Shown: positions 22,603-35,192 of the stretch, one piece after another
Layout: each line of letters opens with the position of its first letter
Numbering within the stretch: the stretch's first letter is position 1
DNA from: Microstegium vimineum
Lineage: Eukaryota; Streptophyta; Magnoliopsida; Poales; Poaceae
Length of the DNA stretch: 64,000 nt
Assembly (NCBI GenBank): GCA_022036555.1
Contig: CM039130.1
Coordinates: 14,833,840 to 14,897,839 of the forward strand
Reading direction: 5' to 3'
Position numbers and translations under genes: made by a program
Notes under the pieces: generated by a model
Told to the model about the DNA's origin: nothing
The model's database searches: none
What the model saw: only the letters and a program-made list of their open reading frames with translations

Positions 22603-25600
22603 TGTTGACGCCGTTTTTTGGCACGTGTCAATATGATCTGAGGATTGTGCCGATCGGCAAAAGGCTAGTTGCCGCTCCTTATCGTTATCAGAATATTACC
22701 GGTCAGATTGCCGATAAAGGCGAGAATGTTGCTGATGCAGACAAGGACTTGTTGCCGATTGAGGCAGGAAGACACTGTTGATGAAGGCAAGGGGATGTTG
22801 CCGATGAGAGCCAAAGCCTGTTGCCGATGAGGACAAAAAGCTACCGATGAATGATGATGCCGATGGAAGCAGGATGAGGTGGCTGGCGTCAGCAGAGAAC
22901 TGTCGATGGCAATATAAGAAGGTTGCAAATTGGAAGAAGTCAGCGGATGTTGCCGATGAAGGATGACATGACTAACGTGAGCATACAATTGCCGATGGCG
23001 CTAAAAAGAAATTGCGGATCGGAAGGATGTGTCGATGGAAAGTTTCATCGGGGAGAAGACATAAGGAAACTGGTGATCTTACCAGTATTGTTATAGAAGT
23101 TTGAGTCCGACTCTTGCAGGAGTCATTTATTTCCTTTAAAATAGAAGAGTTTGTTTAGGAAAATACTATTGTTTGGGTCCGGCTCCTGCGCGAGTCAGTT
23201 ATTTCCTTTAAAATAGAAGTTTGTTTTATTTAGGAAAAGTACGAGTCGTATCTATCTACAACTCCCTCTGCCGGAGTATAAATAGGTACCCAGGGGTGCT
23301 GTAAACGATATATCCAAGCATATAAAAAATCAATTACTTTTTATCTTATTTACCTTCCCAGCAATTTATCTTTACCGTATTAGATGTAGATTATCTATGA
23401 GTTCTTCAAGTTTCGACGGGCTACATCTCATCGACCTCCGTCAACCCTTGCAAGTTCCGTGTTTTGAGAAATCAGAGCTTTGACGTCTGGGCGCATCGCT
23501 GTCGTCTCGTTCTGCTATTGTTCTAGTTATCCTGATCAAGTTTGAGCCTTGACATCTGGGTACATCGCCGTTGTCTTGTTCAGATCTTGTTCTATTTATC
23601 GTCCTTGTCGATTAACTGGTCAAATCGACTAGCACGCCCTCGGATATCGAATTCGGGTATAAGCCCGAGGTGTTCGCAGATCCTGACACTTTTTGTGTCA
23701 ACACCTCTTTTGGCACGCCCAGTGGGACCATATCACATCTTTTGACCACGGTTTAGCCCATTACAAGTTTAATGGACAATACTGCTGGGATCAATTCGAA
23801 GAATGCCATTGAAGTCTCCGAAGCAAATCTGAGAGATGATTAGAAGCAGGCTATGGAGGAATACAAACAGTTATATCTGAAGTCCTTCAACCGAAGCAGG
23901 AGCGGCGAAGTTATCCAGAAGCAAGATCTGCCGTCGCCGCGGCAGGTCACCTTCGACGCCGATCCTGGTAAATTACAAGAGATGGTTAATTCTGCATTAA
24001 ATCATGTATTAATTAGCCAATCCAATGTGTTGTTCGATACTGTATACAATGCTATCAAGCAAACTTTCAAGGGAAGACAAGCACCATATTATGTTGATCC
24101 GGCGTATCATCAACTCGGATCGACATCTGTTACGATCCCATCGGCGGTTCCAAGGGTGTCTTCACCGATTATGAACCAATCTGCCGATGAGATCATGCCA
24201 CCAAGATCGAGCCCAACAAGCATCACTCAATTGAATACAAATCTGGTGGCGTCAACAATGTCTGGACCTGTGACCCAAAGTCGGCTAAGTACCGCCAACT
24301 GGTGGGGATACGGTATGCCTCCAGATTCGTTTGCTGCTAATCCTAGATTGTCCCCAAGGCAAGATGCAGCATGGAAGGCTCCCATGATATCGGTAGCACC
24401 CGTACAGCCGATGATCCCGGTGACGCATTATACTGCAACGCCTTCAAATATGCAATTGTCGTCAGGAGGGTTTCAGGTGGCAGTACACGAAGCACCCTAC
24501 GCGAGGCCATCGGTAAATTCTTGGCCGATGCAACAAGACATGGCAACTGTTAATCAGCCTGCATCGACAATGGATGCTCAAGCTGTGGTACCCACAAATC
24601 AAGGCGATCATTCAAGGGTACAAGGGCAGCAAGCGATAGCTGGTTATCAACCATCGGCAAGTCATATGCTGATGACATCTAATGTAAGTTGGATCGGTCA
24701 ATTACCGATTCAGCAACAAGTTGTGCAGCCTAGATACCAAGTGGCAAGAGCTCCACAGTATCATCCGCCAGCAGGTCTTCAGAATGATATATCGATACAT
24801 CAGCCGATGAATACAATGCCACAATACAACCCAGTGGACGTTCAAAATTGCCTATCGGCAATTCAGCCGATGCATAATGTTCAACAACAGGTGACGCAAC
24901 CTGGATGTCAAGTGGCAGAAGTCCAACACCACCACTTACCATCGGGATTATATAATGATGCATCGGCGTTCCAGCCGGTAAACCCTCTATTCCCGCAATA
25001 TATTCCAGTGGGTGTTCAAAGTGGTCCATCGGCAAATCAGCCGATGCATGATGTTCAGCGAATTGATGTTGCCTCTGCACCAACCGGTTCGGCCTACTTA
25101 CCACAAAGAGATGAGAAGGTACATCAATCTGTTCAACCAGTCAACATCCAGCCAGTGCATCGGCAGGATCAAGATGCGTACTGGGCCGATAAGATTACCG
25201 AAGTGATGAAAGAGCAATTCGGTATCAAGCCTAAGGTTAATACATATTCTTATCGGACGCCGTACCCTCCTGCATATGATTTGATCCCTCTCCCAAATCG
25301 GTACAAAGTGCCAGATTTCACCAAATTTTCTGGTCAAGATGATATATCAACAATGGAGCATATTAACCGATTTATTATCCAATGCGGAGAGGCAGCCAGC
25401 AGAGATGAACTAAGGGTGAGATTGTTCTCGTCATCGTTATCGGGATCGGCATTTACATAGTTTATTTCACTGCCTCCAAATTCTGTGATCACTTGGGCCG
25501 ATCTAGAGAAACAGTTTCACAAATACTTCTTTGCTGGATGTCATCTCGTGTTTTGAGCAATCAGAGCTTTGACGTCCGGGCGCATCACTGTCATCTCGTT

Positions 25601-25792
25601 CTGCTATTGTTCTGGTTATCCTGATCAAGTTTGAGCCTTGACATCTGGGCGCATCGTCGTTGTCTCGTTCAGATCTTGTTCTATTTATCGTCCTTGTCGA
25701 TTAACTGGTCAAATCGACTAGCACATCCTCGGATATCGAATTCGGGTATAAGCCCGAGGTGTTCGCAGATCCTGACGCTTTTTGTGTCAACA
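22603..25792 (+). mobile_element. Truncated Ty3-gypsy element with target duplication GAGGT
   Basis: The 5' LTR 22603-23703 starts TGTTGACGCCG and ends TTTGTGTCAACA. A 3' LTR remnant at 25547-25792 matches the last 247 bases of the 5' LTR with about 12 differences. GAGGT flanks the whole at 22598-22602 and 25793-25797. TTTTGGCACGCCCAGTGGGA just after the 5' LTR is the likely primer-binding region. Most of pol and about 850 bases of the 3' LTR have been deleted. The LTR and leader are packed with GCCGAT/ATCGGC words. Confidence 0.9.
23772..25546 (+). pseudogene. Gypsy gag, truncated and with in-frame stops
   Basis: The natural start is probably the ATG at 23772, but TAG at 23841-23843 interrupts the frame. 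It then stays open from 23853 to TAG at 25458-25460, where AFT-stop-FISLPPNS replaces the AFTWFxSLPPNS of the family. The frame continues with TWADLEKQFHKYFFAG and is then cut by the deletion into the LTR. The long middle part is Gln/Pro-rich and repetitive. The capsid-like part begins at KVPDFTKFSGQDD and includes IxRFIIQCGEA. No zinc knuckle, protease or RT remains. Confidence 0.85.
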
Positions 25793-26266
25793 GAGGTTTT
25801 GTAAAGTTTTGTAAAAGAAAGACTTAGTGTTCCTCAAATGGTACTCTCGAGTCGCTCATAAGGTGTATGATTCCTCACCAAGGCACATATCAAAGTTTGC
25901 CTTCTTCTCATTCTATCTCTAAGGCTTATGTGGAGCTATAGGTAGGGATTAAAGATGTAGCAAACTTACCTTGTATATATTGTAAAGTCAAATTCTGAAT
26001 CCAGGGAGAGAAATGTCATACTCTTAGATCAAGATGTGCAAGTGTGTGAAAACATTGCAATTGATCAATACTCCTATATATGATCTCTCTTTCCTAACTT
26101 ATTAATTTGAGACATAGCTATCTTTATTTATTTTTCTATGAGCTTTGAGAATGCTCATCATTTTTTTCATGAGCTTTGATGTGCTCATCATTTTTCTAAA
26201 ACTTGGGACTTTGATGTGCCCTTATATTTTTCATAATTTTGCATAGTCTATGTCTCATTTACTAGC

Positions 26267-26366
26267 NNNNNNNNNNNNNNNNNNNNNNNNNNNNNNNNNN
26301 NNNNNNNNNNNNNNNNNNNNNNNNNNNNNNNNNNNNNNNNNNNNNNNNNNNNNNNNNNNNNNNNNN
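26267..26366. other. Assembly gap (100 N)
   Basis: A run of exactly 100 N, the conventional placeholder for a gap of unknown size. Sequence on the two sides does not belong to the same element, so an unknown amount of transposon DNA is missing. Confidence 0.99.
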
Positions 26367-27196
26367 TCGGCAAAGCTCTGCTATTTTTTGTGTGTTGTTT
26401 TTTGCAGAGCCTAAGTGGGTACACTTCACCAGGGAAGGACTTTTCAAAAGTTTTTTCTTCTTCAGCACGTCACATTCTTCCAACAAGCAGACGCAGCATC
26501 CGGCAAGGCGACTAGCTCGCGCATCAAGCTACGACATTCTCGACCAGCTCGAACTGGTCGGGAGACTTCTCCGAGCAGCATCTCGACCAGTCACCCTGGT
26601 CGGGACTCTACGACGACCACTCCGCGTGATGGCGACCAGCTGAACACCTCCGAGGATGACGCTATGGGCTCGCCAGAAGAATGCAACGCGCTCAGGGACT
26701 TGTTGGGGATATTACCTCGGCATATCCCTAGGGACCTTATGGGCCTACCGACCAGGAGATGGCCCAGCCCGCGAGTCCTTGCGACACTCGACCAGCCCGC
26801 CGTGCTCGCCAAGAACTCCGAAGAAGTCTTGCTCGCCAAGGAAGATCCTAGTAGATAGACTCGGATCCCTTGCCATAGGGAACCGATCGTAATCTGTTAG
26901 GATATGGAAATTGTAACCCTGCTCCCCGGCGATATAAGGCGAGTAGGGACCCCCTCGAAAACTCTCTCACAACCTCTCTCAGATCATCTATAGATCTTGT
27001 AACCTAATACGCAAGATCAATCCAGCCACCAAAACACATGATGTAGGGTATTACGATGACTTGCCGACCTGAACCTGTATGAATCGTCGTGTCTACGCTC
27101 TTTGTGTTACGCTTGATCGCCATCGCCACACCTCCGCCTACAATCTACTACCGTAGGGTACCCCTTAGGTAGACTGTGACGCATATTTCGTCGACA
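26367..27196 (+). mobile_element. Gypsy-type LTR fragment abutting the FAR1-like relic
   Basis: The block ends TATTTCGTCGACA, a gypsy LTR end. It has a TATA-like GATATAAGGCGAG near 26930, a CT-rich leader (CTCTCTCACAACCTCTCTC) and later CTTTGTGTTACGCTTGATCG. Its left boundary is unclear because of the gap; the first bases resemble GGCAAAG-type transposon text. The next base after its right end continues a MURA/FAR1 reading frame, so it inserted into that gene. Confidence 0.55.
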
Positions 27197-29724
27197 GAGA
27201 TGCCATCACCTTTGACACGACGCATAAAACAAATAGCAAGAAGATGCCGCTAGCGATGTTTGTTGGAGCCAACAATAACCTAAAGAATGTGACATTTGGA
27301 CAAGCTTTGATTGGTGATAAATCGGTTGGATCATTCAAATGGTTGTTTGAGACGTTCAAGAGTTGCATTGGTGGATGTGAACCTCATGTTATCCTGACAG
27401 GTGAACCTTATCTCCTTTCCTATAAAACACTTGCTTGTTTGATAGTTGCTGTTTGATAGGTTACATGTGTATAAATTTAAAAACTATATGATTACATCTT
27501 TGAAAACACATGCTTGTTTGCTTTTTGAAAAGATAATTTGATAGTTGTTGTTTCTGGGAAAACATCAAAATATAAATGAGATTGCTGGCAAAAATAATAA
27601 TAATTGACCTCTACATCTAGTGTATGCCATTTTGCAAAACATGATGAGTGAGCCTAAAATGCAACATGGTTAATAACGGATTCACAATCTGTTTATATTA
27701 TGTTGCTTGGAACATGGTCAGTTGTGCGTCTGCTATACACCATTTGAAACATGGTGTGTGCACAATTGCAACACATTTTTGTGCCACTGAAAAAAATTGG
27801 AACTTGGTTTCTGTCTTTTAACAGACGAAGATCCTGCGATGAAAGTAGCAATTGAGTTGGTGTTTCTCAAGTCTCAACATAGAAACTGTCGTTGGCACAT
27901 AATAAGACCGTGGGAGTTTGAGTTGGACCAGCTGTACACCGAGCACAAGGATCAAAACTTGAAGGAAAAGCTTGAATCGTTGATAAACTATCCATTGGGC
28001 CCGACTCAATTTGAGGATGAATGGCAGAAGCTAGTAGATGAGTGTGGCATTGCTGAAAATCCTGCAATTAGAGCCCTATGGGAAAAGAGGGAGAGATGGA
28101 TTGCTTCTTATTTCAAGGGGATGTATTGTGGTAGGATGACGTCGACGCAACGATCGGAGAGCCAGAACAGGGTGCTCAAAGATGACTATGTTGGTGAGAG
28201 CACTAGCCTGCACATGTTTGCTAGAAGGATGCTGGACTCACTGCACGCGGACCACATGGACACAGGAGAGACACATTATGCACATGTAAAAAAATCACAT
28301 GGAATTTGCAAAAAGAAAAAAATAGTTATTGTTCCCTAGTTATAAAACACTGTCCATATCCTACAAAAATGATTAAAAGAATGCTAAAAATGCAGGCTGA
28401 GGTGGCTTGGGCTTGCAAAGCAAAATTTGATGAGCAACTATGCAGAGTGTACACTAGAGCTGTATACCAAGAGTACAAAAAGCAGTACAATATCAGCACA
28501 ACATTTGTCATTCGGCCTGATCCAGACCCGCATATGAGTAATGGGTGGTTGGTGAAGCATGGACAAGCGGGAGGGAGCTTCTGCTGAGCACAACATGAAT
28601 TCAGAGTGGTTGCTGATAAAGACAATGAAGAATATAGATGCGAATGCAAACAATGGGAACACACACGTATCAGTGAGATCTGAATAAATTTATGTTGGTT
28701 TAAAGCTCCAATTATAACTTATTTGGCAACTAGTTGCAACATATATCATAGACTGATGCAACTGTCTGACATGTGCATCTGTTTTTTTTAACTATGCAGG
28801 GCTATTCTGCATGCATATTATAAGAGCCTTCACCCACCTATAGGTCAGGAAAATTCCAGAGAAGTACATTCGGAAAAGATACACTCGTCTTGCAAGTCAT
28901 GTAGTTCCGTGGGATAGGCATGACGGAGTGCAAATTGGTCCAGCAGCAAGCCAAGAACAGACCCGGATGTCCAGCTTGCTGCCTAAGTTGATGATGCTTG
29001 GAAGGGCAGAAAGTAGGTCAAATCATGCTTGTCAAGAGACAAAAAGGCAGCTGAACAAGATCATACCAGGGATTGAAATGTTCCCAAAAAGCATGGATAA
29101 TGCGTCGTCAGGCAGTGGACCGTTAGCAACTGAATTGGTGGCGACAGCAGCGCACCCTGCTAATGATGACACCACAGCTAATGGGTCACCTAGCGGTGGG
29201 CCATCGGCCGATGGATCAGTGGTGACAACAACGCAACCTGGTGATAGTGGTGCTGGGTCGCAGCCATCATCAGCGTTGTTGCATGATGGATTGTTGCTGG
29301 TTGAACCCACTGTAGCGCACACAAAAGGCAGAGGGAAGAAGAGGAAGAATGAAGTTCAGCCTCCTAGTGATGGTAACTCGTTCAACACGTATGACAAAGA
29401 CAACTATGGTGACAGAGAATGCAGCGGGTGTGGGGTCCGGGGTACACATACGTCACGACATGTCCAATAAACCCCAATCGAAGCAAGGAAGCAGAAAAGC
29501 GTAACAATGAAAAAAGTGCTAAATCAAATGATGGGGCTCCAAAGAAAAGAGGGCGGCCGAAGATGGTGAGGGATCTGCATGAAGATAGTGATGTAGATGT
29601 TGATGAAGTTGCTAAAACACAGCCAAGCAGCTCTGCACGCGGAGGGGGCGAAAGAGAAAGAGGGAGAGGTTCAACAACAAGAGGCAGTGGGGGGAGAGCT
29701 CCGCGTGTCGTCTGCAACGACTGA
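27197..29724 (+). pseudogene. FAR1/MURA-type transposase relic (Mutator-like)
   Basis: Exons 27197-27400, 27825-28285, 28396-28672 and from 28801 join with GT/AG borders and matching phases. AITFDTTHKTNSKKMPLAMF and VILTDEDPAM are the first two Asp-containing motifs of the MULE/FAR1 DDE transposase, and NCRWHI is its conserved Cys/Trp/His block. EYRCECKQWEH with LFCMHIIRAF forms a split SWIM zinc finger (CxC...CxH), followed by IPEKYIRKRYTR. The C-terminus has a Cys-rich knuckle and an AT-hook-like KKRGRPK. The N-terminal DNA-binding domain is cut off by the LTR. Stops at 28585-28587 and 28842-28844 and a frameshift near 29458 make it non-functional. In plants this family includes both transposases and domesticated regulators; the Ulp1 partner nearby favours a transposon. 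Confidence 0.85.
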
Positions 29725-29759
29725 AAAAAGGGGTCCTTTGTGGGGTGTCAAAACACATA

Positions 29760-30420
29760 GTGAGGGTGTCTAAATTTAAAACCTCTATAAATTATAGGTT
29801 ACATGTGTATAAATTATATATGATTACTTCCTTGAAACACATGCTGGTTTTTGCTTTTTGAATACATGCTAGTTGCTGTTTCTTAAAAAAACATAAAAAA
29901 CGGGATTGCAACATGATTAAATTGCTATATACGTCTCCTGTACACCATTTGCGACATGATGAGTAAGTCTATTGCAACATCGTTTAATAATCGATTGCAA
30001 CATGGTTAATTGCAACATGGATTGCAAATAATGGATTGCAGCCTTGGGTAGTTTGTACGCGCAATTACGGGCATTATGTGTAGCTCAACTGCAACTTGGT
30101 TAATTGGAAATTTAAAAAACAAAGAAAGCTAGACGAGTTGCAAGTAAACATACACATACATCGTGAAGCTGAAGAAAAAAACATGTAGCATGGGATGCGT
30201 CACATGATTGTACCGTCCCACGTTTGCAAAAAACAAAAATGTGTGTGACGCTGTTTGCAATCTGGTTTATTACCAATTGCAACCAGGTTTGCTACAAAAA
30301 ACCTGATATTTCTTAGTATTAGAACCAAGTCTAGGAAAAAAAAGAACGACAACGATTGCAACATGGTTGATTGTGAAACACATTGTTATTTATCATTTAG
30401 ATGTCATCAGGGAGGAGTTG
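29760..30420. repeat. Scattered GCAACATGG/GCAAC motifs
   Basis: Between the FAR1-like and Ulp1-like genes, ATTGCAACATGGTT and close variants recur many times. They also occur in FAR1-like intron 1 (27655-27780), and TTGCAAC recurs at 54675-55150. AGGTTACATGTGTATAAAT is shared by intron 1 (about 27459) and 29800. These may be internal or subterminal repeats of one Mutator-like element. Confidence 0.6.
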
Positions 30421-30779
30421 CAATTCACAAACAAAGTCTCCGATCCAGTTACAACACAAGTGCTCGAGGGGTCGCAAGTTATAACACATATATGAAAAAA
30501 AAGACACACATGATGCTGAATGAAGTTTTCATCATTCTTCAGAATCACAAAGTATCTTCCTTCCACCAATCCTATAAGCATCCAGTTCGTCGGGTAGGTC
30601 AGCTTGGTTCAATGGATGAAACAACAAATAGTGCATGAGCTCTATCCTGTATATCATGCCCTTGAACTACAAAAACAAAGTGAAAAAAGAAAACAAAAAA
30701 GAAACATGTTAGATTGCTGAAAAAATAGTACAACATGCATATCATATAAACATTTTGAGGCAAAAAAAAATGAACATTT

Positions 30780-32233
30780 TTAGAAGGAAATACTCAATGG
30801 ATTGATATCAATGTTCAGCTTATCGCCATCCCAAAATTCCATATACTTCCAGAGGAAAAATATGCAATCGCTGGGCCTGACTTGTTTTGGGACGTCAATG
30901 ATTGGCCTGCTCCAATTCTCAATTTTAGGCAATTTTTTCTTGCAGACCTTCTGGAATGCAGCACTTATAATGGGGATCTTCTTGGCAATGGGTTCGTGCC
31001 GAAATGCAGGGCCAGTGTCCACCCACCAATAGTCAACTAAGTCGAGGATATCGATACGATTGTGAATTCGGTTGATACAGTAAACAAAATAATGTTTCCC
31101 ATGACATATTGGAATGCATATCTGCACACATATGTTGAGTATGGTGCATCAGTTGAGTAAACGAAAAAACAAAAAAATATAAATGCTGTGTACACCTACT
31201 GTACACCCATTTGCAACAAGGATGAGATATAGATTGCAACATGGGTGACTAACATTTTGCAGTGGGACTACTTTGCTGGTCGGTTGTGCATTAGTTGAGT
31301 AAACAAAAAACAAAAACAAAAAAAACAAATAATTGCTGTCTACACCACTATACACCCCATTTGCAAACAAGCATTAGATTCAGAAATGCAATCTGGATAA
31401 CTAACATTTGCAGTGGGGCTAAGATAAAAAAATAGAGAGATACTAACCAGCTTTGCTTTGTTGAAATAAGGGTAATTCATGAGTTCATTCTCAAGATGTT
31501 GTCTTAATATTCTGAATTCTTCAGTCTTGGTTTTTCCATCGTCTACATAGATTCTCTCAGTGCCTTGTACCAGTTGCTGGAGACACACATAAAAATATCA
31601 GAAAAAATTAAAACAAACAGCTAATATGGAAAAAAGAAGAAAATGAGGTCAGCCAAAAGCTCACATAGAAGCCAGTGGTGAGGAACAACTTATATTCAAT
31701 TGAATCATCCTTGTGGACAATGTCATCAAAACGGAGACAATGAGTTGTGAAATCTAGAACAAAAGAGTCACCATCTTTTTATCCGCAAAAGTTGTGAGTA
31801 GATCATGGCCGTCAAGAGATAAAAAGATGCTGAAATCAATCAAAGTCATCCTGTATAGTGAGCAAAAAATAGAAATAGTTAGCAAAAAACAAAAATAAAA
31901 AAATCAGGAAATATATGAAGTTAATTGCAACAATGATATGAGGGTCATTACTCTTTTAACTTCTCATCAGACGCAATCTTGATCCTCAGCGCTAGAGCCT
32001 TTGCCAATGGTACTTTCGGACGGCTGTTGGGAATTAGGAAAGGAGATGTTTACTTCCTTGGCTTCTTCTTCAGACGCTCTCCCACGTGTTTGTAGATCAT
32101 CTTCTAAAACTGATTAAAGTCTTGCGATCCTTGTTCACGTTCCTCTTGAGACAACCGAACAGGAGGGGTTAAGCTCCTAATGTCATCGATCAGATCATCT
32201 GGAAAAGATGGAGCACTTGCAGCTCCACTGGGG
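30780..32233 (-). pseudogene. Ulp1-like C48 cysteine peptidase, 3' exons
   Basis: The last exon (about 31121-30780) encodes IPICHGKHYFVYCINR, ILDLVDYWW and SDCIFFLWKYMEFWDG. These give the His, Asp and Cys of a Ulp1/SENP-type catalytic triad in the usual order. An upstream exon (31576-31448) encodes RIYVDDGKTKTEEFRILRQ. Further upstream, fragments read DFTTHCLRFDDIVHKDD (about 31750-31700) and LIDDIRSLTPPVRLSQEERE (about 32200-32130). Ulp1 enzymes remove SUMO. In grasses such domains are often carried by Mutator-like elements. The gene converges on the FAR1-like relic, and its 5' part has been displaced to beyond 54.5 kb by an insertion. Some exons do not share an open frame, so it is probably dead. 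Confidence 0.7.
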
Positions 32234-32243
32234 CCTGCCTCAC

Positions 32244-35148
32244 TGTCACACCTAGTTTTAAAGTCAAAACGGGATGCATAAACCTTATGTGTGCCCAGAG
32301 ATCAGTCACACACATAAGTCGACAAATCATCAAAAATGTACCATTACAAGTGTTCATTACATAGCGAATAAGTATCTAAATAAAGTTTATTACATAACAG
32401 CGGAAATAAAAGATAACTCTCGCGAAGCTCCATCGCACAGGGACGTCAACTGGTTGACCCCAAACCTAGTAGTCCTCGGGATACTCCTCATAACTCTGAT
32501 AATCTGGTACCCATCCGGGAGTTTTATCCAAATATGAAAAGTAAACAAGCGTAAGTACTTCTAGTACTTAACAAGCATATATGGGGTTCATGAGGCTCAA
32601 AAGTATGACACTGGTTTACTCCGATAAGCATTTTTAATTTGTAACAAAACTTTATAAGTGGTGAATCAAGGTTATGCTTAAGCCCCCAAATTAAACTACA
32701 TGATTATATAAACAGATGATCGAATAACATAATATCATGATAAAGTGATTCATAAAGATAAACAACAATTAAACAAAGTTTCTGTGAGTTTTCCGGGCCG
32801 CTCGTGACCGTGAGCACGGCTGATATATCAGTTTTTAACACTCTGCAGAGGTTGTACACTTTACCCATGAGTCGTGTTGCCCATATGCCCGGGATAGCTA
32901 GTCCCAAAACACTGCCGAGGTGAACGGGCAGGGTACACTATGAAGTCTTTCAGAGGGGCTCACTGACATACCACAGACACTACGGATCCACGGGCAAGGG
33001 GTATACGGGGACCCCTCGATGGTACACACGCGCAGCGGTAGCCACTCCGGCCGTACCCGCAACCGCTCGTCAATGGCAACTTTTGTGAACTGCCGCATGC
33101 GAGAGAGTGACCCTAATACTGAACTAAAGCCAGAGCCATGTAGCTCTCATGGTTGTACTATATGTCCCAGCTTTTGCTGACAGATAGAGTCCTGAATCCA
33201 TGTTGCTAAAAAGTCAAGTTTTACTTTATCATTTCATGTAGCCATTAATCAAGGTTAAAGATCATGCTTTGTTAAAAATGAGCACTAGCAATAACTACCC
33301 AGATGCAAATAAGCCATAGGATTCCAAGGTTCAAGGTAACAAAGCTAGGTAAGCCATAAGGTAACAAAATTAGACACATGCATATGATTTGATTTAAAAG
33401 CACCATGAGCAGGACATCAAGGAAGATCCCATATAATACTTGCCTTGCTCAAAAGGTTCCTGCTGCTCCTGCTCAAAGAAAACCTCCTGGTCACCCACGT
33501 ACTGCTCACCGTCTATACTCGATCACCACATCACATACAATCATATCGAGGCATAACATTCAAACAAACAAAGGCTATAGATTAGAACAGTACACCAACC
33601 ATAAAAAAACAAGATTAAAAGTTTATAAAACTACTCTACGTCTCACTACAATCACATAGACGTTTGAATCACGAAAAACGGAGCTATAACGAAGAAGATA
33701 TGATCTAATCAAGTTTTATAATTTAAACTAGAGATTAAAAGAGATTAAACAATTAAATATATTTAACAGTTGTCTGACATGAACTATGAACTAACTAACA
33801 CGTAGATTACGTCGATATGAATCTAACGCAATTTGAATGGGTGAAAACGGATTTAAAATGAGCATTTTAGAAGCATTTGAAAAGGAGTGGCAATCCTGTA
33901 AATAGGGTTTTCTATTTATTTTTGAATTAAAACAAAACTGAAAAGAAATACGCTTTGCAGCAGAGAAAATAGAGACTCGGAATACGCCAAGGGACGACGG
34001 GTTTATACATTAAAAAGGTTGGGGTTTCTTTTGCAAAACTGCAGGCTGAAAGGGTACGGGGCTCTGTGAGCCGTCCGACTCCAGATGAGCGGACGAGATT
34101 AGAATGGGGGGAAAGAGTGGTGGCGCGCGGCGGCCAGAGGCAAGCAGACAGCGGCGCCATGGCCAGACAGCAGCGGCGCAGTGCAATCTGACGATTCGGT
34201 GCACGATTCTCTGCGCAAAAAGGACGGGAAGGGAGAGAGAGATGGCGAACACTACGGCGGGGTTGGTTTTTCCGATTGCGCGCGAGGGCGAGGCGTCCGC
34301 GCGGAGGGGCGGCTCTGTACTGCCGGCGGATGTGGACAAGGGTCATGCGGGCGAGACAGAGGGGATGGAGGGGGATGGCGAGCTCCTGGGGGCTCCCTTA
34401 CCGACACGCGGAGCTCAGGGAGTAGTCGGACGGCGCGGAGAAGGCTCGGCGTCGAAAGAACGGCGGCGGTGGCTCTGTGCTTGGCGTGCGGCGGCGGCTG
34501 TGCCTCTGGGATGCTCCGGGGGTGTTCCGAGAGGGCAGGGTGGAGGTGGAGGGGGTGCGGGGCTCTACTTAAATAGCTCGGGGGTTCAACCACGAAGGAA
34601 AGGGCGAAATCCGGCGAGGATTCGCGCTCGGCAGATAAGGCAGGCGCCGTCGCGCGGGGAAGGAAAGGGAGGGAGGAGGAAGAAGGAAGGTGGGGGCTGT
34701 CGCTGACATGCGGGTCCCATGAGTCAGGCGGAGCGGGGAGGCGCGCGCGTTTGCACCCGAGAGGAGGCCAAGCGGCAAGTGGGCCGAGGCCCAACACGGG
34801 AGGAGAGGGGGCGGGGAGGCAGTGCCGATCTGGGCCGGGGAAAGGGAGAAGTCCTGCGGGCTAGATTGGTGAAAGAGAGGGAGAGAGAAAAAGAAAACAT
34901 TTTTCTTTTATTTCTGAAATTCCAAAACCAAAATTCAAAGCACAAATGAATTCAAGATTGAATTTTGAAAATGCCAAGCAATACAAAAACTCTATGCAGC
35001 GGCATGAATGCAACAAAAATGTTTCTACTGGTGATAAATTTTATTTTATGAAATCTATATATATTCTCCCTATGTTATAATGTCCACCAAAAATGCATTT
35101 AAATTGCTTTTAATCTATTTTTAAAGAATGCAAATTTTTGGTGTTACA
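32244..35148 (-). repeat. 3' LTR of the chromovirus
   Basis: Minus-strand start TGTAACACC at 35148, end GGTGTGACA at 32244. About 2.9 kb with a TATA-like CTATTTAAG on the minus strand near 34575 in a GC-rich promoter zone (34100-34870). The long frames there are LTR artefacts. Compared with the 5' LTR it has a 10-base insertion near 33505. Confidence 0.92.
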
Positions 35149-35186
35149 AATCTACCCTCCTTAAAGGAATCTCGTCCCGAGATTCA
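35149..35186 (-). promoter_or_regulatory. Polypurine tract and adjacent hairpin
   Basis: On the minus strand CTTTAAGGAGGGTAGATT ends against the LTR and is the plus-strand primer site. Just upstream is the palindrome GAATCTCG-TCC-CGAGATTC (35168-35186). The same palindrome precedes the polypurine tract of the nested element at 48100-48118, so it is conserved in the family. Confidence 0.85.
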
Positions 35187-35192
35187 GTTGGC

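Larger units (their letters stand above)
22135..26266 (-). mobile_element. Internal 3' region of the Athila-like element, cut by an assembly gap
   Basis: Apart from the nested element at 22603-25792, this is AT-rich and non-coding. It lies upstream (minus strand) of the LTR at 20424-22134. CTCGTCCCGAGC near 22156 is palindromic. The region ends at the N gap. After the gap the sequence is unrelated, so the 5' part of this element is missing or unassembled. Confidence 0.5.

Noticed and set aside
30255..30638. 127-codon frame between the FAR1-like and Ulp1-like genes
   Set aside because: Low-complexity, overlaps the GCAAC-type repeats, no recognisable motif.
34104..34949. Long overlapping GC-rich open frames (also at 53366-54374)
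   Set aside because: Both sets lie at equivalent positions in the two LTRs of the chromovirus, on both strands, with no family similarity. They are promoter-region artefacts.
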